Positions 31,738-42,801 are shown, numbered from the stretch's first letter. The stretch: 64,000 nucleotides of DNA from an uncultured Eubacteriales bacterium (GCA_934476315.1 CAKSNQ010000005.1:1-64000), one strand, 5' to 3'. Made by a program: numbers and translations. Notes: generated from the sequence alone by a model not told the origin.

Positions 31738-32958
31738 ATGGCAAAAATCCAGATGAAAACGCCGCTTGTTGAAATGGACGGCGACGAAATGACGCGGATT
31801 CTATGGAAGATGATCAAGGATGAGTTGATTCTTCCGTACGTGGATTTAAAGACGGAATACTACGATTTAGGATTGCGGGAGCGCGAGCGGACAAAGGACG
31901 CCGTCACGGTGGCGTCTGCCGAAGCCGCGAAAAAACACGGTGTCGCCGTGAAGTGCGCGACGATTACTCCGAACTGTCAGCGAGTTGAGGAATATCATCT
32001 TTCCGAAATGTGGAAAAGCCCGAACGGGACGATCCGTGCCATTCTGGACGGAACCGTGTTCCGCGCACCGATTCTGATCGATTCGGTCAGACCGGTCGTG
32101 CGCAACTGGAAGAAGCCGATTACCATCGCGCGTCACGCGTACGGCGACGTGTATAAGGCGACCGAAATGAGAATCGAGGGAGAGGGGAAGGCGGAGCTCC
32201 TGTTCACGGATAAAGACGGCAAGGAAACCCGCCGTACCATCTACGATTTTGAATGTCCGGGCGTTCTCCAAGGACAATACAACAAGGATTCCTCCATCCG
32301 TTCCTTTGCCCACTCTTGCTTCCGTTACGCGATCGCGACGAAGCAGGACCTGTGGTTCTCGACCAAGGACACGATTTCCAAGCAGTACGATCAGACGTTC
32401 AAATTGATTTTTGAGGAAATTTATGAAGAATCCTACCGCGCGGAGTTTGAAAAGCTGGGAATCACCTATTTCTACACCCTGATTGATGACGCGGTGGCGC
32501 GTGTTATCCGCAGTGAGGGCGGATTCATTTGGGCGTGCAAGAATTATGACGGCGACGTGATGAGCGATATGGTGTCCACGGCGTTCGGCTCGCTTGCCAT
32601 GATGACATCGGTGTTGGTTTCTCCCGATGGGAAGTACGAGTATGAGGCGGCACACGGAACGGTGACGCGGCACTATTACCGCTACCTGAAGGGCGAAGAG
32701 ACATCGACCAACCCGATGGCGACCATCTACGCGTGGACCGGGGCTTTGCGCAAGCGTGGCGAGCTGGATGATCTGCCGGAACTGGTCGACTTCGCGGATC
32801 GCCTGGAGCATGCATGCATCCAGACTCTGAATGACGGCATCATGACAAAGGATCTGGCGCACCTGGTGGAGGACGGAACAAAAGTCACCGCGGTGAACAG
32901 CTCCGAGTTTATTCGCGCCATCCAGGAACACCTTGAACGGTCCCGTGTGTGCCGTTGA
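31738..32958 (+). CDS. icd: NADP-dependent isocitrate dehydrogenase (eukaryote-like type)
   Basis: 406 residues. [11 protein letters not shown] (about 13-23), [17 protein letters not shown] (substrate Ser/Asn), [13 protein letters not shown] and [28 protein letters not shown] with the metal-binding aspartates are hallmarks of the homodimeric eukaryote-like IDH. It makes 2-oxoglutarate, CO2 and NADPH, ending the oxidative branch encoded by this operon. GGGAGG lies 14 nt before ATG 31738. A terminator follows. Confidence 0.93.
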   Translation: MAKIQMKTPLVEMDGDEMTRILWKMIKDELILPYVDLKTEYYDLGLRERERTKDAVTVASAEAAKKHGVAVKCATITPNCQRVEEYHLSEMWKSPNGTIRAILDGTVFRAPILIDSVRPVVRNWKKPITIARHAYGDVYKATEMRIEGEGKAELLFTDKDGKETRRTIYDFECPGVLQGQYNKDSSIRSFAHSCFRYAIATKQDLWFSTKDTISKQYDQTFKLIFEEIYEESYRAEFEKLGITYFYTLIDDAVARVIRSEGGFIWACKNYDGDVMSDMVSTAFGSLAMMTSVLVSPDGKYEYEAAHGTVTRHYYRYLKGEETSTNPMATIYAWTGALRKRGELDDLPELVDFADRLEHACIQTLNDGIMTKDLAHLVEDGTKVTAVNSSEFIRAIQEHLERSRVCR

Positions 32959-32970
32959 CTCTATGACCGA

Positions 32971-33014
32971 AGCGAGGTTTTTACCCTTTGGCGGGTGAAG
33001 ACCTCGCTTTTTTA
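32971..33014 (+). terminator. Terminator of the TCA-branch operon
   Basis: AGCGAGGT (32971-32978) pairs with ACCTCGCT (33001-33008), with ACCC/GGGT pairing inside, followed by a T run. Confidence 0.88.
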
Positions 33015-33032
33015 TGAATTTTTCAAAACCGC

Positions 33033-33061
33033 TTGATATTTAAGGAATTTTATAGTATGAT
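33033..33061 (+). promoter_or_regulatory. Promoter of the M18 aminopeptidase gene
   Basis: TTGATA, 17 bp, TATGAT. The leader to ATG 33251 is about 180 nt, purine-rich near the RBS, without a motif I recognise. Confidence 0.55.
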
Positions 33062-33250
33062 GTAGTGACGCGGGCGGGTATTGCTTTGTTTTTCTTCAAC
33101 GCAATTTGCGGCGGAGACAACCGACGCCACTCGTCCCACCACACACCGGGAAATAAGAGACAAAGACAAAATCACAGGTGGGCGCCCCTCAAGGCAGAGG
33201 ACAGAAATAAAAAATGAGAACAAATAAAAGAGTGAAAGGGAGAAACAAAA

Positions 33251-34612
33251 ATGAAACAGTGGCAGGAGGAAACGCTGGTACAGGGGCTTTTTGATTGGAT
33301 CGAAGCGTGCCCAACCGCGTATCATACGGTGGATCAGATTCGAAAAGCGCTGGACCGAGCGGGCTTTGTTGGGCTTTGCGAGTCAGAACCGTGGACGCTC
33401 CGCGCGGGAAAGCGATATTATGTCACACGCAACGATTCTTCCGTTCTGGCGTTCCGACTTCCCCCACACCCGGAAGAAGCCACGGGGTATCAGGTAGTTG
33501 CCGCTCACGGCGATTCGCCCTCGTTCAAACTCAAGGCGGATTGCGAGGAGGTAGTACTGGATCACTACACAAAGCTCAATGTTGAAAAGTATGGTGGAAT
33601 GATCTGTTCCACTTGGCTGGACCGCCCGTTGTCGGTTGCCGGGCGCGTGATGATACGAAACGAAGCCGGGGAGATCGAGAGCCGCCTTGTCCGCGTTGAC
33701 CGCGATCTGGCTCTGATTCCGAATGTCGCTATCCACATGAACCGCAACATCAACGATGGCTTTTCGTTCAATCCCCAGGTGGATATGCTTCCGCTGGTTG
33801 GTGAAAAATCAACCAATTCGCTGAAAAATCAATTTGCAAGCGAAATCGGGGTGAAAGAAGAACAAATTCTCGCACATGATTTGTTTTTGTATGTTCGCCA
33901 GAGGGGATGCCGCTGGGGGGTAAACGAGGAATATATTTCCGCTCCTCACCTGGATGACCTGATGTGCGTCTATACCGCCCTTCAGGCGTTTCTGTCCGTT
34001 TCCGTGAATTGCGACGTCTCTTGCATGCCAAACAGCATCCCAATGCTTGCGGTTTTCGACAATGAGGAAGTCGGCAGTGCAACAAGACAAGGTGCCTCCT
34101 CCTCTATGATTGAGGATACTGTTGCGCGCATTGAACACGCCATCGCGGGGAAAAATCCCGACGGACGATATTGCCGGATGGCGAACAGCATGATGCTCTC
34201 CGCCGACAATGCCCACGCCGTTCATCCCAATCACCCGGAATATGCCGACGCACAGAACCGCCCCTATATGAACGGGGGGATTGTTGTGAAATGCCACGCG
34301 GGACAGGCGTATTCCACCGATGCGGTCAGCGCGGCATTGTTCAGCGAGATCTGCAAGCGCGCGGAGGTGCCGATGCAAACCTTTGCGAATCGTTCCGACA
34401 TGCGCGGAGGTTCGACGCTTGGAAATCTGGCGGCAACGCGAGTGCCGTTTTTGACGGTGGATATCGGTCTGGCACAGCTTGCGATGCACTCGGCTTATGA
34501 GACCGCAGGCGCAAAGGATCTTGGTTACATGGCGCGGGCGTGTGAGGTTTTTTATCGCAGTGCCGTGATTTCGGACGGCGCAGGGAAGTATCGGCTGGTT
34601 CAGGCGGATTAA
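33251..34612 (+). CDS. M18-family aminopeptidase
   Basis: 453 residues, the family length. VAAHGDSPSFKLK holds the first zinc His-x-Asp, SAPHLDDL the bridging Asp, DNEEVGS the catalytic Glu pair, and NAHAVHPNHP and MQTFANRSDMRGGSTLG are further conserved blocks. M18 enzymes remove N-terminal acidic or neutral residues in the cytoplasm using two zinc or cobalt ions and form large dodecamers. The RBS is AAAGGGAG. It is followed after 137 nt by sigG; transcripts reading through would enter the sigG leader hairpin. Confidence 0.93.
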   Translation: MKQWQEETLVQGLFDWIEACPTAYHTVDQIRKALDRAGFVGLCESEPWTLRAGKRYYVTRNDSSVLAFRLPPHPEEATGYQVVAAHGDSPSFKLKADCEEVVLDHYTKLNVEKYGGMICSTWLDRPLSVAGRVMIRNEAGEIESRLVRVDRDLALIPNVAIHMNRNINDGFSFNPQVDMLPLVGEKSTNSLKNQFASEIGVKEEQILAHDLFLYVRQRGCRWGVNEEYISAPHLDDLMCVYTALQAFLSVSVNCDVSCMPNSIPMLAVFDNEEVGSATRQGASSSMIEDTVARIEHAIAGKNPDGRYCRMANSMMLSADNAHAVHPNHPEYADAQNRPYMNGGIVVKCHAGQAYSTDAVSAALFSEICKRAEVPMQTFANRSDMRGGSTLGNLAATRVPFLTVDIGLAQLAMHSAYETAGAKDLGYMARACEVFYRSAVISDGAGKYRLVQAD

Positions 34613-34674
34613 TTAAGCCTCATTTGATACAGAAAGCCGACTGCCGGACAGGAAAAATCAGGCACCGCTCCCTC

Positions 34675-34705
34675 TGAATAAAAGATAAATTCTGATGACA
34701 ATACT
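34675..34705 (+). promoter_or_regulatory. Candidate forespore (SigF/SigG-type) promoter of sigG
   Basis: TGAATA (34675-34680), 18 bp, then CAATACT (34699-34705). The spacing and the -35 resemble the SigG consensus (gMATR, 18, CATWMTA), while the -10 matches only in part. A start about 7 nt further would remove most of the left arm of the hairpin at 34701-34747. Confidence 0.35.
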
Positions 34706-34747
34706 CCTTTTTGACGGGAAATATAACTTTACGTCAAAAAGGAGTAT
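34701..34747 (+). promoter_or_regulatory. RBS-sequestering hairpin in the sigG leader
   Basis: ATACTCCTTTTTGACG (34701-34716) and CGTCAAAAAGGAGTAT (34732-34747) form a perfect 16-bp stem with a 15-nt loop. The right arm contains the ribosome-binding site AAAAAGGAG of sigG and ends 2 nt before its ATG, so any RNA carrying both arms should be poorly translated. Confidence 0.85.
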
Positions 34748-34749
34748 CC

Positions 34750-35517
34750 ATGTATTATAACAAGGTTGAAATTTGCGGCGTCAACACCTCGGAGCTGACC
34801 GTGCTGAGCGACGCGGAGAAGAAAGACCTTTTGATACGGACAAAAAAAGGGGACAAGGATGCGCGCTCCGCCCTAATCTGCGGGAATCTGCGCCTGGTTC
34901 TGAGCATTATTCAGCGGTTCACCAACAGACACGAGAATATGGATGATTTGTTTCAGGTTGGTTGCATCGGACTGGTAAAGGCGGTTGATAATTTCAACAC
35001 TGGGTTGGATGTAAAGTTCAGCACGTACGCCGTTCCGATGATTATCGGGGAAATCCGACGTTACCTCCGCGATAACAATTCAATTCGAATCAGTCGCTCT
35101 ATGCGTGATCTTGCCTATCGCGCGCTTCAGGCGAGGGAAGAATGGATTCGCGAAAAGGAGAGTGAGCCGGATATGGAACAGCTTGCCAGTAAGCTGGGCG
35201 AAAAAAAAGAGGCGGTTCTGCGCGCAATGGAATCCATTGTGGAACCGATCTCCCTGTACGAGCCGGTTTTTACGGAGAACGGCGACTCAGTGTATGTCAT
35301 GGATCAACTCAGCGATGAGAGCGATCAGTCGTGGTTGGAAAACATCATGCTCAAGGACGCGATGAAAACACTGACCGAACGCGAACGGCACATTATTACC
35401 ATGCGTTTTTACCTGAACAAAACCCAAATGGAAATCGCAGACGAGATCGGAATTTCGCAGGCACAGGTCTCGCGTCTGGAAAAAGGCGCCCTCGACCACC
35501 TGAAAAAAAAGATGTAA
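34750..35517 (+). CDS. sigG: RNA polymerase sporulation sigma factor SigG
   Basis: 255 residues from ATG 34750. The N terminus NKVEICGVNTSEL is diagnostic for SigG, as are region 2 (NLRLVLSIIQRF, DDLFQVGCIGLVKAVDNF, STYAVPMIIGEIRRYLRDNN) and region 4 (EIADEIGISQAQVSRLEKGA). It directs late gene expression in the forespore after engulfment. The RBS is buried in a long hairpin, and a possible forespore promoter lies inside the same stretch. The spoIIGA-sigE genes that precede sigG in Bacillus are not here; an aminopeptidase gene is upstream instead. Confidence 0.95.
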   Translation: MYYNKVEICGVNTSELTVLSDAEKKDLLIRTKKGDKDARSALICGNLRLVLSIIQRFTNRHENMDDLFQVGCIGLVKAVDNFNTGLDVKFSTYAVPMIIGEIRRYLRDNNSIRISRSMRDLAYRALQAREEWIREKESEPDMEQLASKLGEKKEAVLRAMESIVEPISLYEPVFTENGDSVYVMDQLSDESDQSWLENIMLKDAMKTLTERERHIITMRFYLNKTQMEIADEIGISQAQVSRLEKGALDHLKKKM

Positions 35518-35536
35518 TTTTGCGCGTAGCGACGAA

Positions 35537-35579
35537 AAGTCCCCGCAGTACCGAATGGGCACTGCGGGGACTTTTTTGC
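35537..35579. terminator. Bidirectional terminator between sigG and groL
   Basis: AAGTCCCCGCAGT (35537-35549) pairs with ACTGCGGGGACTT (35561-35573), with T runs on both strands. It separates the convergent genes. Confidence 0.9.
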
Positions 35580-35599
35580 GATATTGAATTACCGCGGAA

Positions 35600-37282
<1,683 letters not shown>

Positions 37283-37567
37283 TCACTCCACGATCGCAAG
37301 AATGTCACTCTGACGCACAATGTTATACTCAACACCATCCGCCTTGACTTCCGTTCCCGCGTACTTGCTGGTGATGACCTTCTGACCGACCTTGACTTCC
37401 ATCGTTACCTCGTGTCCATCGACCATTCCGCCGGGACCGACGGCAACTACCTCGGCGATCTGCGGCTTTTCCTGTGCACTTGCGGTCAGGATGATGCCGG
37501 TCTTGGTTTTTTCCTCCGCCTCAACCATCTTCACTACAACTCTGTCTGCCAACGGTTTGATAGTCAT
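37283..37567 (-). CDS. groS: Co-chaperonin GroES
   Basis: 94 residues. KPLADRVVVKMVEAEEKTKTGI (the roof and mobile loop), VVAVGPGG and QKVITSKYAGTEVK are standard. It caps GroEL during folding. AAGGAGG precedes ATG 37567, and the CIRCE element lies 81 bp upstream in the leader. It is the first gene of the operon. Confidence 0.98.
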   Translation of the reverse strand: MTIKPLADRVVVKMVEAEEKTKTGIILTASAQEKPQIAEVVAVGPGGMVDGHEVTMEVKVGQKVITSKYAGTEVKADGVEYNIVRQSDILAIVE

Positions 37568-37647
37568 AATTCAAATACCTCCTTGAAATTATCGGCGCTC
37601 GCCGCCATGCGGAAACTTCCGCTTGGAGGCACGCCGAGAGTGTGACC

Positions 37648-37674
37648 TTGGCACTCTTTGATGCTGAGTGCCAA
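37648..37674 (-). promoter_or_regulatory. CIRCE operator (HrcA-binding site)
   Basis: TTGGCACTC, nine bases, GAGTGCCAA: the 9-9-9 inverted repeat of CIRCE with a single symmetrical change from the consensus TTAGCACTC. A promoter-like AT block (TTGATT and TAAAAT on the minus strand) lies just upstream at about 37685-37715. Confidence 0.95.
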
Positions 37675-37836
37675 ACCATGATTATATTTTATACTAATTT
37701 TGGAAAAAATCAAGAGCTTTTTTATAAGTTCACATTTTATTTACAATTGTGCGCGGCAGTCGTCGGGGAAAGGGAGGAACCACCGGGGTTCGGCGCGCAT
37801 TTTCACATGTATATCGGGCTGAAAAGGAGAAATGCT

Positions 37837-39231
37837 GTGACAATTTTTTCTTGGTGGAACCAAAACATTCTGGGCGTGGCTGTCCCGCTTTTTCTTTTGG
37901 TCACGGGCGTTTTTTACTTGTTCCGATTGCGGGCGTTCCCGTTTTTACACCCGATCCGCCTACTGCGCTCCGTTCTTGACAGCCGAAATCGGACGGACGG
38001 AATTTCTCCCCTGCGGGCATTGTCCATGGCGCTGGCTGGAACGCTGGGAGTCGGGAATCTGGTCGGCGTCTCCGCGGCGATTGCCATGGGAGGCGCGGGG
38101 GCAATTTTTTGGATGTGGGTTAGCGCTACATTGGCGATGCTGCTAAAATACGCCGAGGTGGTGCTCGCACTGGGTCATCGGGTCATGCTGTCCGGGGGAA
38201 TCCGCGGCGGTGCAATGTATTATATGCGCGACACAGGAAAGCGGAACAGAACGCTCGGCAAAATCGCGGCGATGGTCTTTACCGTACTGTGTTTGCTGGA
38301 CGCGTTCAGCATGGGATGCGTGGTACAGGTCAACGCCGTTGCGGGGGCGCTGGAAGCGAGCTTTCACCTTCCCGTGTGGGCAATCGGGCTCGGCATTGCG
38401 CTGATTACGCTGGCAGTCGGTGCGACCGGTGCCAACGGAATCTCCGCCTGCACGGAACGACTGGTTCCGCTGATGACCGTCGGATTTGTGGTTGTTTCCG
38501 CCGTGGCAATTGCAGGACAACACGATCGGTTGCCGCATGTTCTCGGCGAAATTTTCCGGGATGCGCTGCATCCGAAAAGTGCGGCTGGCGGTGTGCTGGG
38601 CTTTCTGTTCTCTCGCGGCATGCGCTACGGAACCATGCGGGGACTGCTTTCCAATGAGGCTGGGTGCGGAACCTCCCCGATGGCACACGCCTCCTCACAG
38701 ATCAAGGACGCCGCCACACAGGGGTGCATGGGAATCATTGAAGTTTTTGTGGACACTCATGTCCTGTGCACTATGACGGCGCTTGTAATCCTGTTGGCAT
38801 GGGATCATGTCAGCAGTCTGGGAGCGACCCCGATGCTGATGACATTGAGGGCGTATGAGGCGCTGTTGGGGCATGGCGCGGGAATTTTTCTCAGCATCGC
38901 GGTTTTGTTTTTCGGCTTGGCAACGGTACTTTGCTGGTCGCACTACGCAGTCTGTTGTTGCGACTACATGGTCGGAGATAGCCGGGAGCGTGCGATCGGG
39001 CAGTGGACACGGCGGATTTGCCTTTGGATGTACAGCCTGTTTTGCGTGATTGGGGCGGTTGTCGCCCCTGCCGGGGTGTGGACATTGTCGGATTTTTCCA
39101 TCGGAAACATGACCTTGATCAATGTGGTGTTTCTGTGCCTCCATCACCGCGAGGTGGAAAACGCTTCGGCGGTGATGGTGGGGAAGGTGTCACACCTTCT
39201 CGGAAAGAAAGAAAAAAGCCCCCGACGATAG
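37837..39231 (+). CDS. Sodium:alanine symporter (AGCS family)
   Basis: 464 residues from GTG 37837 (AAAGGAGA before it); upstream extension of the frame crosses the CIRCE site and is rejected. About eleven membrane spans. Family signatures are ALSMALAGTLGVGNLVGVSAAIAMGGAGAIFWMW (N-terminal third), GMRYGTMRGLLSNEAGCGTSPMAHA and the final ALTDFS-like TLSDFSIG. Members carry alanine, glycine or serine into the cell with sodium. The protein ends in a basic tail. A hairpin overlapping the end of the gene ends the opposing transcript. Confidence 0.9.
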   Translation: MTIFSWWNQNILGVAVPLFLLVTGVFYLFRLRAFPFLHPIRLLRSVLDSRNRTDGISPLRALSMALAGTLGVGNLVGVSAAIAMGGAGAIFWMWVSATLAMLLKYAEVVLALGHRVMLSGGIRGGAMYYMRDTGKRNRTLGKIAAMVFTVLCLLDAFSMGCVVQVNAVAGALEASFHLPVWAIGLGIALITLAVGATGANGISACTERLVPLMTVGFVVVSAVAIAGQHDRLPHVLGEIFRDALHPKSAAGGVLGFLFSRGMRYGTMRGLLSNEAGCGTSPMAHASSQIKDAATQGCMGIIEVFVDTHVLCTMTALVILLAWDHVSSLGATPMLMTLRAYEALLGHGAGIFLSIAVLFFGLATVLCWSHYAVCCCDYMVGDSRERAIGQWTRRICLWMYSLFCVIGAVVAPAGVWTLSDFSIGNMTLINVVFLCLHHREVENASAVMVGKVSHLLGKKEKSPRR

Positions 39232-39269
39232 TGACTGCGTCTTTTTGATGACACAGGTGGTGTCGGGGG
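39219..39269 (-). terminator. Terminator of the DUF3810 transcript
   Basis: CCCCCGAC (39219-39226) pairs with GTCGGGGG (39262-39269), with a long partly paired loop; on the minus strand GCTTTTTT follows. The left arm lies inside the end of the symporter gene. Confidence 0.6.
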
Positions 39270-39275
39270 AATCAG

Positions 39276-40418
39276 TCATTTATTATAGTAGGCAACCACC
39301 AGATCGACAACTGCGTCGTAGTCGCGGGAGCCTTGAATTTTGATGGTAGCGTCATTGACCGCGCCGCTGATCGTGCCGACGGTCGAGTCGCGGTATTTGT
39401 CAAAAAAGCAACTGTACGCGTACATTTCGTAACGAACATCTATGGAGAGCGTTTGCTTGACCTCGCGATAGAGGTCGGAGTCGTATTGATACAGCGCGTC
39501 CGCAACAAATTCATACAGGCTCAGGTAGCCGCTGTATCGGATATACGCGTCGTCCGACCCGATACATACGAGAAAGGCAACAAAATTCGCCTCATCCTCG
39601 CGGGAAATGCCGCGTTGGTGCGCAAGCTCGTGCGCCGCGGTGTAAGGAATGGAATAATCCGGGAAAACCGTGTTGATATTCGCCTCGCCGGTGAAAAAGG
39701 TATACACTCCGGTGATGTGCGTGTAAGACCAGAGGTCGCTGGACATGACCGGCTTGACACGACACGGAAAGGTTTCGATCCATGACTTTTGGGCGCAGAA
39801 CGTCTCATACGCCGCCGTCAGTTTTCGGTTTAACTCATCAAGCGTGTACGGCATCGCGGAAAAATCATGGTAGCGGAAATGGACATTTGCACTCTCCTCG
39901 TTGATGTGCTCAACAAGCGTCCGTGCAACGTCAGCAAGCTGCTCCGCGGTCGGCTCCACCTGACGAAGGTCCAGCTTTTCGGGAGCGTCAATGGTGCGTC
40001 CGTTGTACCCGGCGGCAAACATCCAGATGAAGAGAATCAAAAACACGCAGGCAACGCTGAGTAGTTCCAAAAAGTAAACCCCGACCGAGCGCCAGCTCCC
40101 ACTTCTGTTGCGGATAGCGTGCGTGAGGACAAGCACAAGAAAGACAGGGAGGAACAGAACCATCGCTTCCGCCAGGGAGAAAGGAATCCATGCAGTCAGC
40201 CGGGCGAACAGCGTCCGCAGAAACTGACTGATGGAACGGTTAAACCCGTCGGAAAAGGACGGAGAGAGCCGCATCACCCCGTACAGCAGGAGGCTGACCC
40301 CTGTTGTGATAAAAATTCCAAGGCATGCGCGGGACAGGCTCGGGCGCTTGGCGGACTGGGGGGAAGAATGTACTTTTTCAGGGGAGGTGCTTGGCAACAA
40401 GGGCGAATTGTTTGTCAT
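39276..40418 (-). CDS. DUF3810-family membrane zincin
   Basis: 380 residues. Three hydrophobic segments lie in the first 160 residues, then a large outside domain with the zinc motif AAHELAHQRG (about residues 250-259) and EDEANFVAFL, as expected for DUF3810 metallopeptidase-like proteins. Such proteins are common in Clostridia, but their substrates are unknown. The RBS before ATG 40418 is weak, and the start is therefore less sure. It lies 53 nt after the pseudouridine synthase stop on the same strand, so the two may be co-transcribed. Confidence 0.82.
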   Translation of the reverse strand: MTNNSPLLPSTSPEKVHSSPQSAKRPSLSRACLGIFITTGVSLLLYGVMRLSPSFSDGFNRSISQFLRTLFARLTAWIPFSLAEAMVLFLPVFLVLVLTHAIRNRSGSWRSVGVYFLELLSVACVFLILFIWMFAAGYNGRTIDAPEKLDLRQVEPTAEQLADVARTLVEHINEESANVHFRYHDFSAMPYTLDELNRKLTAAYETFCAQKSWIETFPCRVKPVMSSDLWSYTHITGVYTFFTGEANINTVFPDYSIPYTAAHELAHQRGISREDEANFVAFLVCIGSDDAYIRYSGYLSLYEFVADALYQYDSDLYREVKQTLSIDVRYEMYAYSCFFDKYRDSTVGTISGAVNDATIKIQGSRDYDAVVDLVVAYYNK

Positions 40419-40471
40419 GCTTTCGAGGTGGCTTTTGCAAAAAGCATCCTTTCTGTAATCGTTTGGTTGTA

Positions 40472-41431
40472 TTATTCAATAAGAGGTTGATATTCGGATG
40501 GGATTATTGACAAAAAACCTGTCGGTAACGGCGCATCGACGGTCATCGCCGTACCGGTGACCGGATGGGAAAACGACAGCGTTTTTGCGTGCAACGCATG
40601 CCCACAGAAATCCGGTACCTCGCCATACCCGTAGAGACCGTCGCCAAGAACGGGGGCGCCGCTCGCGGCAAAGTGTAGCCGGAGCTGGTGTGTCCGCCCG
40701 GTCAGGGGCGTTGCCCTCACCAATGAGCGCACGGAGCCGTCCTCCGTCTGCCACGACGCAACAACCTCATAGCGCGTACGCGCGACGGCGGCGTTTGGCT
40801 CGTCAATGTCACAGACCTCGCGCAAAATCACACTTTTCTGCGCGCGGCGAATGCCTGTCAGTATCTCCCCTTGCTTCTCCGGCATTGCGCCGCAAAGCAG
40901 GGCATAGTATGTTTTCCGGATATTTCCCAGCCGCATATCCTCAGACAGTCGGGACGCGGCAAGCTGTGTCTGCGCGATCAGAACAACTCCGCTCGTATTC
41001 CGATCCAGGCGGGTAATCGGTCGGAAAACCGGGGCGTGGCGTCCGTGCGACAACTCGTAGGCGGCGACGGCGTTCGCCAGGGTATCGTCAAAATGACCGT
41101 GCGACGGATGCGTCGGCATATCTGCGGGCTTGTTGCATAACAGAATATACCCATCCTCGTACAGGATTTGCAAAGGCAAGGCACGCGGTACGACCGAAGT
41201 AAGCGGCGCGGTTGTCATCGCGGAGGTAGCAGAACTTTGATCCTCAATCGCCAGGGAAAGTACCGCGTTCGCTCTCAAACGGGCGCGTACCGTAACCGGT
41301 TCGCCATCCAGGGTGATCCCGCCGGGCGTTTGCTTCAGTCGCGAAAGCAGACGGGAAGAAACGCGGCAAACCGTCCGGAGATATGTCCGCAAAAGCATAC
41401 CGTCCTGCTGTTCGGATATGATATAGTTCAT
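40472..41431 (-). CDS. RluA-family RNA pseudouridine synthase
   Basis: 319 residues from ATG 41431 (GGAGGG upstream; an ATG eight codons earlier overlaps that RBS). An S4-like N-terminal domain (SRLLSRLKQTPGGITLDGE) precedes the catalytic domain with RLDRNTSGVVLIAQ (about 135-148), whose Asp is the nucleophile. TGRTHQLRLHFAASG and GDGLYG are also conserved. It converts specific uridines in rRNA or tRNA; the target is not predictable by eye (RluD- or YlyB/YhcT-like). Confidence 0.92.
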   Translation of the reverse strand: MNYIISEQQDGMLLRTYLRTVCRVSSRLLSRLKQTPGGITLDGEPVTVRARLRANAVLSLAIEDQSSATSAMTTAPLTSVVPRALPLQILYEDGYILLCNKPADMPTHPSHGHFDDTLANAVAAYELSHGRHAPVFRPITRLDRNTSGVVLIAQTQLAASRLSEDMRLGNIRKTYYALLCGAMPEKQGEILTGIRRAQKSVILREVCDIDEPNAAVARTRYEVVASWQTEDGSVRSLVRATPLTGRTHQLRLHFAASGAPVLGDGLYGYGEVPDFCGHALHAKTLSFSHPVTGTAMTVDAPLPTGFLSIIPSEYQPLIE

Positions 41432-41661
41432 CGTTTCCCTCCGGAAAAGCGCCATTGCGAGAATACCTGTATTATAACCGAATTTTCCGATATATACAAG
41501 GGGATTCTGTGATTTCTTTGTGAATTTTTGACCCCACGCTGGCGCCGCACGGCATATCTTTCACTCTCCGCGCGTAAGATGTTACAGGTGCGGACTATCG
41601 AGGACTTACCGGAGATTTATCTTGTCAGTCCTGATAATGCCCGGAATTGCGGGGAAATAAA

Positions 41662-42801
41662 ATGACAGAACAAAGATTTTCGGTCAGTCGGATGATATTC
41701 GGAGCGTTTCTCGTCTTTATAGTCGCGTTGTTTGTGAAAAATTCTCAACTGGCGATTGAATTTGTCAACAAAGGATTGCTTTTGTGCGCAAGAGTCATGA
41801 TACCAACCCTGTTTCCCTTTATGGTTATCGCTGAAATTATCGTGCGGAGCGGCGTCGGGGAAATGCTGTCAAGACCGCTTTGTCGCGCGCTTCGTCCCGC
41901 GCTCGGTGTCGGAGAGGAGGGAATGTGCGCTCTGACGCTTGGCGTGCTGTGCGGATTTCCTGTCGGTGCGCGCACCGCGTCAGCCTATTACCGTAACGGC
42001 AAGCTCAGCAAAAGGGAGCTTCACCAGATTATTTGCTGCGGCAACATACCGAGCTCCGCTTTCGTTGTCGGCGCCGTCGGCACCGGATTGTTCGGCGACG
42101 TGCGTCTCGGGTGGATTCTGTTTACAATGGCGCTGTGCGCGGCTTTTTTGACCGGTTGCATCTTTCGAAAAATACTACCGCACGGAGGGAATTGGGATGC
42201 GATTCCGTCGCGTTCCGGGAAAACGACGCCGGGGAGAGAAACTGATTTTTCCTTCCATCTCGGCATGTTTTCAGAGTCCGTGACGGGAGCGGCATCCTCG
42301 ATGCTGAATGTTTGCGCAACCGTCATCCTGTTCAGCGCGCTGATCGGATGTCTGACCTCTTTTTGCGACGCATTGCTACTGCCGCCCGTTGTCAGGACCC
42401 TGGTGTTCGGCTTGTTTGAAATGACGACCGGGGTATGCGAGGCTTCCGCCTTGTCCGGAGGCACCACGGCGCTCCTCTTGTGCGCGGCATTTCTCGGCTG
42501 GGCGGGACTTTCTGTGCACTGCCAGATTTTTTCCGTGTGTACGGAGTGCCCGCTGTCGCTTGGCTGGTTCTGGCTGTCGCGCCTGATGCAAACGGGCTTT
42601 TGCCTCGGCGGAATGACTCTCCTTACCCTGACGGGAATGTTTGATTCGCTGAACGTTCCCCGACCGCTTCACAGCACTTTTTCGGAAACTCTCGGAGGGG
42701 GGGCAAAAATTTCTCTGGTCGGCACGGTCTTTCTGATTTTCTTTTTGATCGCGTCAGTCGCGTGGATAGTTCGAATCCGGCAGAGAAAACGGGTCGGATA
42801 A
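41662..42801 (+). CDS. ylbJ: YlbJ-like sporulation integral membrane protein
   Basis: 379 residues from ATG 41662; RBS GCGGGGAA is modest. About eight to nine membrane spans with two Gate/nucleoside-recognition-like halves. PTLFPFMVIAEIIVRSG, LGVLCGFPVGARTASAYYRNG and CGNIPSSAFVVGAVGTGLFG closely follow the YlbJ (SpoVV) pattern. In Bacillus subtilis SpoVV sits in the outer forespore membrane and moves dipicolinic acid. The neighbouring yqfC and yqfD support a sporulation role. Degenerate short repeats follow the stop. Confidence 0.85.
   Translation: MTEQRFSVSRMIFGAFLVFIVALFVKNSQLAIEFVNKGLLLCARVMIPTLFPFMVIAEIIVRSGVGEMLSRPLCRALRPALGVGEEGMCALTLGVLCGFPVGARTASAYYRNGKLSKRELHQIICCGNIPSSAFVVGAVGTGLFGDVRLGWILFTMALCAAFLTGCIFRKILPHGGNWDAIPSRSGKTTPGRETDFSFHLGMFSESVTGAASSMLNVCATVILFSALIGCLTSFCDALLLPPVVRTLVFGLFEMTTGVCEASALSGGTTALLLCAAFLGWAGLSVHCQIFSVCTECPLSLGWFWLSRLMQTGFCLGGMTLLTLTGMFDSLNVPRPLHSTFSETLGGGAKISLVGTVFLIFFLIASVAWIVRIRQRKRVG

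Noticed and set aside
34701..34747. Terminator for the M18 aminopeptidase gene
   Set aside because: No T run follows the stem and the right arm is the sigG RBS, so a translational role explains it better.
37642..37836. N-terminal extension of the alanine symporter frame
   Set aside because: It would cover the CIRCE element and the groES promoter; GTG 37837 has the RBS and matches the family start.
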